Positions 44,186 through 52,144 of a stretch of DNA of 64,000 nucleotides are shown in pieces. The notes beneath the pieces are model-generated. The model saw only the letters and a list, made by a program, of their open reading frames with translations, was not told where the DNA came from and did no database searches. The number at the start of each line of letters is the position of its first letter. Positions within the stretch are counted from its first letter, which is position 1. The stretch is from Modicisalibacter sp049808615 (GTDB lineage Bacteria; Pseudomonadota; Gammaproteobacteria; Pseudomonadales; Halomonadaceae): contig NZ_JBNCAN010000001.1 of NCBI RefSeq assembly GCF_049808615.1, positions 1-64,000 of the forward strand, given 5' to 3'. The position numbers and the translations under genes were made by a program.

Positions 44186-45181
44186 ATGCGTCTATCTCTC
44201 CCGCCCCTGGTTTCACGTTCAGGATTGTTTCTTGCAGGCATGCTTTGTGCTCCTTTTGCCGTTGGCGCGAATCTTTACTCCATCAAGGTGGAAAACGACC
44301 TGTTCTCCAGCGGCGAAGATGGCCACTACACCAACGGTCTGGAGCTCACAGGCATTAGCCTGCCAGGCAATACTCATTGGTCCCGGAAATTGTCTGACTG
44401 GTTGCCCGGCTGGTCGGCGGACGGGCTGGATGCTGTCGGTTATCACTTCATTCATCAGATCTATACCCCCAACGATATCGAACGTGAACGCCTGATCGAG
44501 GACGATCGCCCCTATGCAGGGTTGTTGCTGGGCGGTCTCTCGTTATTCGACGATGAACAGCACGATGGTTGGCGTACCGCCTCGGCCTTGCAACTACAAA
44601 TCGGGTGGGTGGGTCCCGCTGCGGGGGGCGAGTCCATCCAGAAAGCGGTGCATAAAGTAGTGGACAGTAAAGAACCTGAAGGCTGGGACAATCAACTCGA
44701 CAACGAGCCGATCGTCAGCCTGGGCTGGAGCAAGTCCTGGTGGTGGCTTTCTCGTTTTGGCGGGTTGGAATGGGAGTACGGGCCTAGCGCCTCGCTCAAG
44801 GTGGGCAATCTCTACGACTACGCAGGTGCCGGAGGCGCGTTGAGAGTCGGTAACGGGTTGGAAAAGAGCTTCGGTATTCCTTCGGTTTCACCGGCCCAAG
44901 GTGGACGTCAGGGATTCATTCAAGACGCTGGCTTCGGCTGGTATGGGTTTCTCGGAACGGAGGGCCGTTATATGGCCCACAACCTATTGCTGGATGGCAA
45001 TACCTTCGAGAATAGCCATGAGGTCGAGCGCCGTGAATGGGTGGGTGATCTGACCGCCGGTGTCGTATTCAGCTGGGATCGTTTCCAGGTCGCGTTTACC
45101 AACGTCTGGCGTACCCGGGAGTTCGACTCTCAGAACGAGACAGATCAGTTTGGGTCGATCACTCTCTCGACCTGGCTATAA
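44186..45181 (+). CDS. LpxR-family outer membrane lipid A deacylase
   Basis: 331 residues from the ATG at 44186 (MRLSLPPLVSRSG), with AAGGA upstream. A signal peptide ends at about 27 (VGA). The mature part is a 12-strand barrel of the LpxR family: NLYSIKVENDLFSSGEDGHYTNG, then FIHQIYTPNDIERER and DDRPYAGLL, with the Asn-Asp and His residues linked to catalysis in LpxR. It would remove an acyloxyacyl chain from lipid A at the cell surface. Barrel ends are aromatic; the C-terminal residue is Leu after Trp. The gene stands alone ahead of a DUF4174 gene. Confidence 0.83.
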   Translation: MRLSLPPLVSRSGLFLAGMLCAPFAVGANLYSIKVENDLFSSGEDGHYTNGLELTGISLPGNTHWSRKLSDWLPGWSADGLDAVGYHFIHQIYTPNDIERERLIEDDRPYAGLLLGGLSLFDDEQHDGWRTASALQLQIGWVGPAAGGESIQKAVHKVVDSKEPEGWDNQLDNEPIVSLGWSKSWWWLSRFGGLEWEYGPSASLKVGNLYDYAGAGGALRVGNGLEKSFGIPSVSPAQGGRQGFIQDAGFGWYGFLGTEGRYMAHNLLLDGNTFENSHEVERREWVGDLTAGVVFSWDRFQVAFTNVWRTREFDSQNETDQFGSITLSTWL

Positions 45182-45244
45182 GCTGGTACTTCGCCAGCCG
45201 ATCTGTTGTGCTTGGAGAACTAACCTGGTTGCTAGGAAATCGCC

Positions 45245-45724
45245 ATGCCTCGTTCCCTCGTAGTGCTACTTTCCTGGATCTGTTTAATCGTCTGGAGTCT
45301 CGCCGTGCCGACCACGTTCGCCGCTGATAATCCGGCCAACCCATTGATCACCGACCGTGGCAAGTTTCGTCCGCTGATTCTCGTCACGCCCAGCATTGAA
45401 CATGATGCCTACGTTCGCATGCGCGAACAGCTACAGCGGCATCGCGCGGAGTTCGACGACCGCCGCATGATGCTTTACAGCGTCGAGGACGGTAACGGTC
45501 ACCGCACCGGGCGGCCCATGACGCGCTTCGAGACCGAGGCGCTGCTCGAGGCCCTGGAAGTAGACCCCCAAGGGCCGATGACGGTGATTTTGGTGGGATA
45601 CGATGGTGGGAAGAAGATGCAGCTCGAAGGTTATGTCGACCCCCAGCAGATCTTCGACATCATCGATAAGATGCCCATGCGACAATCCGAACAGCGCCGC
45701 ACGGCGCCGCGTGAGAGTCGTTGA
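45245..45724 (+). CDS. DUF4174 exported protein
   Basis: 159 residues. A signal peptide (1-26) is followed by a domain at about 35-145 that fits the DUF4174 pattern (FRPLILVTPSIEHDAYVRMREQLQRH, then RFETEALLEALEV and MTVILVGYDGGKKM). The fold is thioredoxin-like but I see no Cys pair, so a redox role is unlikely. The stop overlaps the ATG of the EamA transporter (TGATG), suggesting coupling. Confidence 0.72.
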   Translation: MPRSLVVLLSWICLIVWSLAVPTTFAADNPANPLITDRGKFRPLILVTPSIEHDAYVRMREQLQRHRAEFDDRRMMLYSVEDGNGHRTGRPMTRFETEALLEALEVDPQGPMTVILVGYDGGKKMQLEGYVDPQQIFDIIDKMPMRQSEQRRTAPRESR

Positions 45725-46674
45725 TGAGTTCCCCCAACACGGACTCCGGCACTGCCACCACCCAGACCGAGCAAGCGCAAACCCCGTGGCTGGCGGCAAT
45801 GCCCGGGGTCTTCGTTCTACTCTGGAGCACCGGCTTCATTGGGGCCAAGTTCGGCCTGCCCTACGCTGAGCCGTTCACCTTCCTGTTCATTCGTTGCGTG
45901 CTGACGCTGCTGCTCATTGTGCCTTTGCTCGCGCTGCTCAAGGCGCAATGGCCATCGTCACCGGCACTCTGGGCACATGCCGCGGTGACCGGTCTGCTGG
46001 TTCACGGTGCCTATCTGGGTGGAGTGTTCTATTCCATCTATCTTGGCCTGCCGGCGGGGCTGGCATCACTGCTGGTCGGCCTGCAACCGCTGCTCACCGC
46101 GGCTTTGGCATTTCCCTTATTGGGAGAGCGCCTGACGATCTGGCAGTGGTTGGGCCTTCTGCTGGGTCTGATCGGTATCACGCTGGTACTGAGTGGCAAG
46201 TTGGCCCCGGGAGAAGCAGGGTTATTCGAGGGTTTCGGCTTGGGCGCCCTGGCCTGCGTCTTTACCGCCCTGTTGGGTATCTCTGCCGGCACCTTGTATC
46301 AAAAGCGCTTCTGCACCGGTATGCCGCTGCTGGGCGGTAGCATAGCCCAGTACCTGGCCGCTGGTGCGCTCTTCGGTATCGGCGCATTCCTGTTCGAAAC
46401 CCGCGACGTGGCCTGGACAGCGACCTTCTTGGCGACCCTGGCCTGGCTGGTGCTGGGGCTCTCGATTGCCGCGATCCTGCTGCTGATGGCGCTGATACGA
46501 CGTGGTGCGGCTTCACGGGTGGCGAGCCTCTTCTATCTGGTGCCACCGCTGACGGCGTTGGAAGCCTGGTGGTTGTTCGACGAGACCCTGGGGCCGGTGG
46601 CATTGATTGGTATGGTGATTGCCATTACGGGGGTTGGACTGGTGGTACGCGGCAACCGCGCCCCAGCAAAATAG
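45724..46674 (+). CDS. EamA/DMT-superfamily membrane transporter
   Basis: 316 residues with ten membrane segments in two EamA repeats (LLWSTGFIGAKFGLPYAEPFTFLFIR in the first, LLALSI-type segments and TALEAWWLFDETLGPVALIGM in the second). Family members export amino acids or drugs; the substrate is unknown. It starts at an ATG sharing a base with the preceding stop and ends 12 bases before the convergent mtgA gene. Confidence 0.87.
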   Translation: MSSPNTDSGTATTQTEQAQTPWLAAMPGVFVLLWSTGFIGAKFGLPYAEPFTFLFIRCVLTLLLIVPLLALLKAQWPSSPALWAHAAVTGLLVHGAYLGGVFYSIYLGLPAGLASLLVGLQPLLTAALAFPLLGERLTIWQWLGLLLGLIGITLVLSGKLAPGEAGLFEGFGLGALACVFTALLGISAGTLYQKRFCTGMPLLGGSIAQYLAAGALFGIGAFLFETRDVAWTATFLATLAWLVLGLSIAAILLLMALIRRGAASRVASLFYLVPPLTALEAWWLFDETLGPVALIGMVIAITGVGLVVRGNRAPAK

Positions 46675-46686
46675 GATCTTCTTGCG

Positions 46687-47391
46687 TTATAACCTACTCA
46701 AATAAGATGTGCCGCCCAATTGACGCATCTGGCCTTGAATCCACTGACTGCGCTTCAGAATGTAACCGGAGGGCTTTGAAGCACTCCACTCGCGAGGATT
46801 AGGCAGGATAGCAGCCAAACGACTGGCCTGGGTGGCGTTGAGTTCCGCTGCGGAGACGCCGAAATAGCGCTGCGCCGCGGCCTCGAGACCGAATACGCCA
46901 TTGTCCCATTCGGCGATATTGAGATAGACCTCGAGAATACGCTCCTTGGGCCATAACAGCTCGATGAGCACCGTAAACCAGGCCTCCAGCCCCTTGCGCA
47001 ACCAATTGCGCCCGGTCCATAAAAACAGATTCTTGGCGGTCTGCTGGCTGATGGTGCTGGCACCCCGTAGCCCACCGCCGGATTGCCAGGTGGATACGGC
47101 CTTGCGCAGTTGCCCAAGGTCGAAGCCATGGTGAGTGGGAAACTTCTGATCCTCGGCAGCGATCACAGCGAGTTTGGCGTAATCGGAAAGGCGTTCCCAG
47201 GGCGACCAGTCTTGCCGAATATTCAATGGCTCTCCTGCCACCCAAGACTGGACCTTACGCTCGACCATGACCATCGAACCGAACACCGGCACCACTCGGA
47301 ATACCATCACCGCTAGTACCGAAAGTGCCACAAAACCGGCAATGGCAATCAGTGAGTAGCGCATTATTCGCCGCAGCCAGTCCTGGGTCAT
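46687..47391 (-). CDS. mtgA: monofunctional peptidoglycan glycosyltransferase MtgA
   Basis: 234 residues from the ATG at 47391 (MTQDWLRRIMRYS). One N-terminal membrane helix (about 13-35) is followed by a GT51 domain with IAAEDQKFPTHHGFD (catalytic Glu), GASTISQQTAKNLFLW, ERILEVYLNIAEWDNGVFG and AAQRYFG. It polymerises lipid II into glycan strands in the periplasm without a transpeptidase domain. The length matches family norms. It converges with the EamA gene and lies 61 bases from the regulator at 47453. Confidence 0.92.
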   Translation of the reverse strand: MTQDWLRRIMRYSLIAIAGFVALSVLAVMVFRVVPVFGSMVMVERKVQSWVAGEPLNIRQDWSPWERLSDYAKLAVIAAEDQKFPTHHGFDLGQLRKAVSTWQSGGGLRGASTISQQTAKNLFLWTGRNWLRKGLEAWFTVLIELLWPKERILEVYLNIAEWDNGVFGLEAAAQRYFGVSAAELNATQASRLAAILPNPREWSASKPSGYILKRSQWIQGQMRQLGGTSYLSRL

Positions 47392-47452
47392 GCTGTCTCT
47401 CTGTACATTGGGCAATGGCCCAGAGTATAACAATGGCGCCTCCCGTCGCCGA

Positions 47453-48598
47453 TTATTTCAGCGGTACACTGGCATAGGTCGATTCTTCGCGCGCGCTGAC
47501 CAGCGCCGCCACCGCCCTCGAGACGGGTTCCTGCCCCGATATATCCGGCATCGACGTCAATGGCGCTTGCTCATCTTGCTCATTCTTGAGTTCGCTACTT
47601 CGCGAGCGAGTGACCAGACGCTCTTGCCGAGGCGGCACACCAAAAAATTCGCGATAGCACTTCGAGAAATGCGGCGTCGATACGAAACCACAGGCTGACG
47701 CCACCTCGATGATCGGCATCGGTGTCTGCTTAAGGAATTGACGTGCCCGGGTGAGCCGCAGACGTAGATAGTAGCGTGATGGCGAACAGCGCAGATACTT
47801 CTGGAACAGCCGCTCCAGTTGGCGGCGCGAAATGTCGACGAAGGCAGCCAATTCATCGAACCCGATGGGCTCTTCGAGGTTGGCCTCCATCAGCGCGACG
47901 ATCTCGAGCAGCTTGGGCTGAGTGGTGCCCAGCATATGCTTGAGCGGCATACGCTGCTGATCCTGTTCGTTACGCATGCGCTCATAGATGAACATCTCGG
48001 AAATTGCCGCCGACAGGTCACGGCCATGGTCACGGCCGATCAGCGTCAACATCATGTCCAGGGGCGCGGTGCCCCCCGAAGCGGTGAAGCGGTCACGATC
48101 AATAGAAAAGAGTCGAGTCGTCAGCGCGATGCGCGGAAATGCTTCTTGCATGGCAGCCAGGCACTCCCAATGAACACTGGCCTCGAAGCCATCGAGCAGG
48201 CCGGCCCGGGCGAGCGCCCAACTGCCCGTGCATACCGCCCCCAGGCGGCGCAACTGACGCGACTGTGACTGCAGCCAACTGACATGCTCGCGATTGATAC
48301 TACGATTAGGCCCTACCCCGCCACATACCACCACCCAATCGAGGCTGAGCGGAATGCTGGTGGAAGCGTCCGGCGTCACCTGTACGCCGTCACTGGCATG
48401 TATCGGCAAGCCATCCTGACTGAGGGTATACCAGCGATACAATTCGTTGCCGGTAAGCTGGTTGGCCATGCGTAGCGGCTCGATGGCAGAGGCCAGCGAA
48501 ATCAGAGTGAAATTTTCCAGCAATAGAAAACCAAGGGTCTGAGGCGTCACGGACCTTGGGATAACGGATGCTGTCTTTGCCACAGGAGAATCTGCCAT
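47453..48598 (-). CDS. gbdR: GlxA-family AraC-type regulator, probable GbdR
   Basis: 381 residues: an N-terminal DJ-1/PfpI-like (GATase1-like) domain at about 20-190 with GAVCTGSWALARAGLLDG at the nucleophile-elbow position, and a C-terminal AraC domain at about 225-325 (GFDELAAFVDISRRQLERLFQKYL, then VASACGFVSTPHFSKCYREFFG). GbdR activates betaine and dimethylglycine demethylation genes in Pseudomonas, and this gene lies in the same region as gbcAB, fds, frmA-fghA and sdaA. That makes it the best candidate, but other GlxA-family members control different amines. The C-terminus extends about 45 residues past the AraC domain. Confidence 0.82.
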   Translation of the reverse strand: MADSPVAKTASVIPRSVTPQTLGFLLLENFTLISLASAIEPLRMANQLTGNELYRWYTLSQDGLPIHASDGVQVTPDASTSIPLSLDWVVVCGGVGPNRSINREHVSWLQSQSRQLRRLGAVCTGSWALARAGLLDGFEASVHWECLAAMQEAFPRIALTTRLFSIDRDRFTASGGTAPLDMMLTLIGRDHGRDLSAAISEMFIYERMRNEQDQQRMPLKHMLGTTQPKLLEIVALMEANLEEPIGFDELAAFVDISRRQLERLFQKYLRCSPSRYYLRLRLTRARQFLKQTPMPIIEVASACGFVSTPHFSKCYREFFGVPPRQERLVTRSRSSELKNEQDEQAPLTSMPDISGQEPVSRAVAALVSAREESTYASVPLK

Positions 48599-48801
48599 AT
48601 TCCCCTCCTCTTATGTCTCGCTCCCTACCCTTTGGTGAGAGTCTCATTGTCGTTGTATGCCCCTACCTCGGCCTCCCTACTCAATGTAAAACCTGTGTCG
48701 TTTTATGCCATTAAAATTTTTATTTCCCGACAAAAAACTCGGCGCTTGAGGTAATTCTGTCGCTGATGGCTATGGCAATGTCGCCATGAGTCGAAACGCT
48801 T

Positions 48802-48845
48802 AAAAAAACGACGCCCCTGGCGCCAGTTCAGGCTCAGGGGCGTCG
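48802..48845 (-). terminator. intrinsic terminator of the fghA-frmA unit
   Basis: On the minus strand CGACGCCCCTG and CAGGGGCGTCG pair (48809-48819 with 48835-48845) around a 15-base loop and run into seven T residues. It lies 43 bases after the fghA stop. Confidence 0.85.
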
Positions 48846-48887
48846 GATGCTCCACGGTCAAATGTTCCGCAAAAGATCAGCTCGGCA

Positions 48888-49742
48888 TCAGGCTATCTTG
48901 AGATGTCTGGCGTGATAGCGCAGATGCTCTTCGATGAAGGTGGCGATGAAGTAATAGCTATGATCGTACCCCGGCTGGCGCCTCAACGTCAGCGGATGAT
49001 CGCGCTTCTCACAGGCGGCCTCCAGGTTCTCGGGTTTCAACTGTTCTTCGAGGAAGTTGTCATCCTCGCCCTGATCGATAAACAGCGGCTGGCGCGACGC
49101 GCCCTTGGCGACCAGCTCGCAGGCGTCGTATTGGGTCCATTTGCCACGATCATTGCCCAGATAGTTGCCGAAGGCCTTTTCTCCCCAGGGCACCGCACTT
49201 GGATTGACCACCGGCGCGAAGGCCGAGACCGAGGCATAGCGTCCCGGCTGGCGCAGCGCCATCACCAAAGCACCATGCCCCCCCATGGAGTGTCCGCTGA
49301 TCGATTCGCGACCGTTGACCGGAAAGTGCTGACGCACCACTGAAGGCAACTCGTCGTTGACGTAATCGTACATGCGATAGTGCTTCGACCAGGGTTCCTG
49401 GGTCGCATTGACATAGAAACCGGCTCCGGAACCGAAATCGTAGCTGTCGTGCTCACCGGGCAGATCCAGCCCTCGCGGACTGGTATCCGGACACACGAGC
49501 GCCATGCCCAGTTCTGCGGCGACGCGCTGGGCACCTGCCTTCTGCATGAAGTTCTCATCGGTACAGGTCAGCCCGGACAGCCACCACAGGAGCGGCACTT
49601 TACCCTGCTCTGCCTGGGGTGGCAGATAGATGGAAAAGGTCATCTCGCAATCAAGCGCTCGGGCGTGATGCTTGTAGCGCTTGAGCCACCCGCCGAAACA
49701 TTTGTTGGCGGATACCTGCTCCAGGGTTTCGGACATACTCAT
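48888..49742 (-). CDS. fghA: S-formylglutathione hydrolase
   Basis: 284 residues of the esterase D family: nucleophile Ser in ISGHSMGGHGALVMAL, catalytic Asp and His in the C-terminal part (IDQGEDDNF and GYDHSYYFIA), and the conserved LTCTDENFMQKAG. It hydrolyses S-formylglutathione to formate and glutathione, the second step after FrmA. The start at 49742 (MSMSETLEQVS) has GGAG eight bases upstream. It follows frmA by 72 bases in the same direction. Formate would then pass to FdsAB. Confidence 0.93.
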   Translation of the reverse strand: MSMSETLEQVSANKCFGGWLKRYKHHARALDCEMTFSIYLPPQAEQGKVPLLWWLSGLTCTDENFMQKAGAQRVAAELGMALVCPDTSPRGLDLPGEHDSYDFGSGAGFYVNATQEPWSKHYRMYDYVNDELPSVVRQHFPVNGRESISGHSMGGHGALVMALRQPGRYASVSAFAPVVNPSAVPWGEKAFGNYLGNDRGKWTQYDACELVAKGASRQPLFIDQGEDDNFLEEQLKPENLEAACEKRDHPLTLRRQPGYDHSYYFIATFIEEHLRYHARHLKIA

Positions 49743-49814
49743 GGTCGACTCTCCTTGATCGAAAGACTCGCCGATCGGCTGCATGACAGTGAGCGGCGCG
49801 GTTTCGTGCGCCTA

Positions 49815-50924
49815 TCAATAGCTCAGCACGCTGCGAATACTCTTGCCCTCGTGCAGCAGATCGAAGGCCTCGTTGATCTGCTCGAAGGGCATGTTATGAG
49901 TGATGAACTCGTCGATCATGAGCTCGCCGTTCATGTAGCGCTCGACATAACCCGGCAGTTCGCTGCGCCCCTTGACGCCGCCGAAGGCGGAGCCTTTCCA
50001 GACCCGGCCGGTGACCAGTTGGAACGGCCGGGTCGAGATCTCTTCACCGGCACCGGCCACACCGATGATGATCGACTCGCCCCAGCCCTTGTGGCAGCAC
50101 TCCAGCGCCGAACGCATGACGTTGACGTTACCGATGCACTCGAAGGAGTAATCCACGCCGCCATCGGTCAGGTCGACGATCACCTGCTGGATGGGATCGC
50201 TGTAGTCCTTGGGATTGACAAACTCGGTGGCACCGAATTGACGCGCCAGTTCGAACTTGTCCGGGTTGACGTCGATGGCGATGATCCGCGAGGCCTTGGC
50301 CATCTGCGCCCCTTGAATGACGGCGAGGCCAATGGCCCCCAGGCCGAATATCGCCACCGTCGAGCCCGGCTCCACCTTGGCGGTATTGAGCACCGCGCCG
50401 ATGCCGGTGGTCACCCCGCAGCCCAACAGACAGATCTTGTCCATGGGGGCTTCCTTGGAGACCTTGGCCAGGGATACCTCCGGCAGCACGGTGTATTCGG
50501 AAAAGGTCGAGCAGCCCATGTAATGATGCAGCTTCTTGCCTTCGAAGGAGAAACGCGTGGTGCCGTCGGGCATCAGGCCCTGGCCCTGGGTGGCACGCAC
50601 AGCGCTGCAGAGATTGGTCTTGCCGGACAGGCAGAACTTGCACTGGCCACATTCCGCGGTGTACAGCGGAATCACATGATCGCCGGGCTGCACGCTGGTC
50701 ACACCCTCACCGACCTCCTGCACGACCCCGGCGCCTTCGTGGCCCAGCACCGAAGGAAACAATCCCTCCGGATCGGCACCGGACAGAGTATAGGCATCCG
50801 TGTGGCATACACTGGTGGCGACAATACGCACCAGCACCTCGCCCGCCTTGGGGCCTTCAACGTCGATTTCAGCAAGTTCCAGCGGTTTGCCGGCTTCAAG
50901 CGCAATGGCGGCACGGGATTTCAT
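49815..50924 (-). CDS. frmA: S-(hydroxymethyl)glutathione dehydrogenase (class III ADH)
   Basis: 369 residues, the usual length. Zinc ligands: Cys in SVCHTDAYTLSG and His in VLGHEGAGVV for the catalytic site, and the CGQCKFCLSGKTNLC structural site. NAD motif GLGAIGLAVIQG. It oxidises the spontaneous formaldehyde-glutathione adduct to S-formylglutathione with NAD. It precedes fghA. Together with FdsAB it detoxifies formaldehyde from betaine demethylation. A Crp/Fnr-type gene lies further upstream in the same direction. Confidence 0.95.
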   Translation of the reverse strand: MKSRAAIALEAGKPLELAEIDVEGPKAGEVLVRIVATSVCHTDAYTLSGADPEGLFPSVLGHEGAGVVQEVGEGVTSVQPGDHVIPLYTAECGQCKFCLSGKTNLCSAVRATQGQGLMPDGTTRFSFEGKKLHHYMGCSTFSEYTVLPEVSLAKVSKEAPMDKICLLGCGVTTGIGAVLNTAKVEPGSTVAIFGLGAIGLAVIQGAQMAKASRIIAIDVNPDKFELARQFGATEFVNPKDYSDPIQQVIVDLTDGGVDYSFECIGNVNVMRSALECCHKGWGESIIIGVAGAGEEISTRPFQLVTGRVWKGSAFGGVKGRSELPGYVERYMNGELMIDEFITHNMPFEQINEAFDLLHEGKSIRSVLSY

Positions 50925-51123
50925 AGCAACTCCTAGCGAAAGAGAATGGCATCAAAACGGTTATGCCCAGTTTAGGCGAAATAAACGAGGAAAGAATAGG
51001 CGCTAAGCCAACCTGAGGATTATCTGGCAGCGACAAGTAGCCAACATGGCCACGCCATGGACAGGAACAACACCACTCAGCCAATAGGCGCCTCACCCAC
51101 GCCCGTGGTGCCCCTGCCATTAA

Positions 51124-51864
51124 TTAATGGTCGTTGAATAGCGGGCGCAGACTGTCATTGAGATAACGGTCGTCGAATTCCGCCAATGCCGCCAGCGCCT
51201 GCGGATCCGGCAGGGATATACGATGGCGTTCGCGCAGCACTAACCCTGCATCGCGAAAGCTGGTGAAGGTGCGACTCACGTGCACCGAACTCAAGCCCAA
51301 GGCGTCACCAAGCTGTTCCTGCGATAGCGGCAGGCGAAAATGGCCATCATTGGACGAACCGGTCTGGGTCAGGCGCTCATACATCTCATAAACAAAATGC
51401 GCCAGACGCTGCTGCGCGGAGCGCCGTGCCAGGTTGACCAGGCGCTCGGTCAACAGCACCTGATGACGACTGGCGATGGCAAACAACACCGCAGTCAGCG
51501 TAGTCGAGGCACGAAAAATTTCCAGCAGTCGGTGATGGGGAAAATGACAGACCACACCATCATCGATCATCGCAACCCCGGAAAGTCGCTGGGAGAAGGC
51601 GAATTCACGCATGCCGATAATGTCACCGGGAAGGTAGACTTCGAGAATCTGACGGCTACCATCGCCCATGTTGCGAAAGGAGTACGCCCAACCCTTGCTG
51701 ATCGTGCAAAACTCCGAGGCCTTATCGCGCTCTTTCCAAAGCGTCTGGCCTGCCTGCACCTCGACCGGACTTTCCTCGAGCTTTTGCAGCAAGCGCTTAT
51801 CTTCTTCCGACAGGGCGCAGTAGTTGCTGAAAAGGCGAATGATACAGCTGTCTTGTTGATCCAC
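51124..51864 (-). CDS. Crp/Fnr-family transcriptional regulator
   Basis: 246 residues if started at the GTG at 51864 (residues VDQQDSCIIRLF); the frame stays open to a TTG at 51948. An N-terminal cNMP-type barrel (ILEVYLPGDIIGMREFAF) is followed by a long helix and a winged helix with LSQEQLGDALGLSSVHVSRTFTSFRDAG. The FNR four-cysteine pattern is absent, so an oxygen-sensing cluster is unlikely. I chose the later start because it gives the common family length. Six 11-bp direct repeats lie upstream (51974-52039). It is not obviously co-transcribed with frmA; the target is unknown. Confidence 0.85.
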   Translation of the reverse strand: MDQQDSCIIRLFSNYCALSEEDKRLLQKLEESPVEVQAGQTLWKERDKASEFCTISKGWAYSFRNMGDGSRQILEVYLPGDIIGMREFAFSQRLSGVAMIDDGVVCHFPHHRLLEIFRASTTLTAVLFAIASRHQVLLTERLVNLARRSAQQRLAHFVYEMYERLTQTGSSNDGHFRLPLSQEQLGDALGLSSVHVSRTFTSFRDAGLVLRERHRISLPDPQALAALAEFDDRYLNDSLRPLFNDH

Positions 51865-51973
51865 GGTCAAGCATTCCCGTCCTGATTGGCAATAAGGAGC
51901 CTTGCCCCTCACCTCTTGATCTCGCGCGGTATTTTGAATCACCTGCAAGGGTCACCCAACAACCCATGTTATT

Positions 51974-52039
51974 TCGACAACGTCTCAACAATATGTCAAC
52001 AACGTTTCAACAACTATTCTACGCCTATTCAACAACGCC
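51974..52039. repeat. phased array of six 11-bp direct repeats upstream of the Crp/Fnr gene
   Basis: Units start at 51974, 51985, 51996, 52007, 52018 and 52029. Five read TCRACAAY with variable last three bases (consensus TCAACAACGTT); the fifth (52018, TCTACGCCTAT) is degenerate. The step of exactly 11 bases keeps all copies on one face of the helix, as in OmpR/PhoB-type response regulator arrays. It lies 110 bp or more upstream of the start at 51864 and 36 bp from the sdaA terminator. No cognate regulator is identified. Confidence 0.65.
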
Positions 52040-52074
52040 GTGTCGCCAGAGCCCAAAATGAGTCTAAAACATGA

Positions 52075-52098
52075 CAAGGCGCTCCCTGGAGCGCCTTG
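52075..52098 (-). terminator. hairpin downstream of sdaA
   Basis: CAAGGCGCTCC (52075-52085) and GGAGCGCCTTG (52088-52098) are perfect complements with a very short loop. On the minus strand it is followed by TCATGTTTTAG, a modest T-run. It lies 47 bases after the sdaA stop and should end that transcript. Confidence 0.65.
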
Positions 52099-52144
52099 AG
52101 TTAACCGTTCCTACGGCTGTGGGCGGCGTCATTCGCCATGCTCA

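Noticed and set aside
51957..51963. Seventh copy of the TCAACAAC repeat
   Set aside because: CAACAAC here is 18 bases from the next unit and out of the 11-base phase, so it is not counted in the array.
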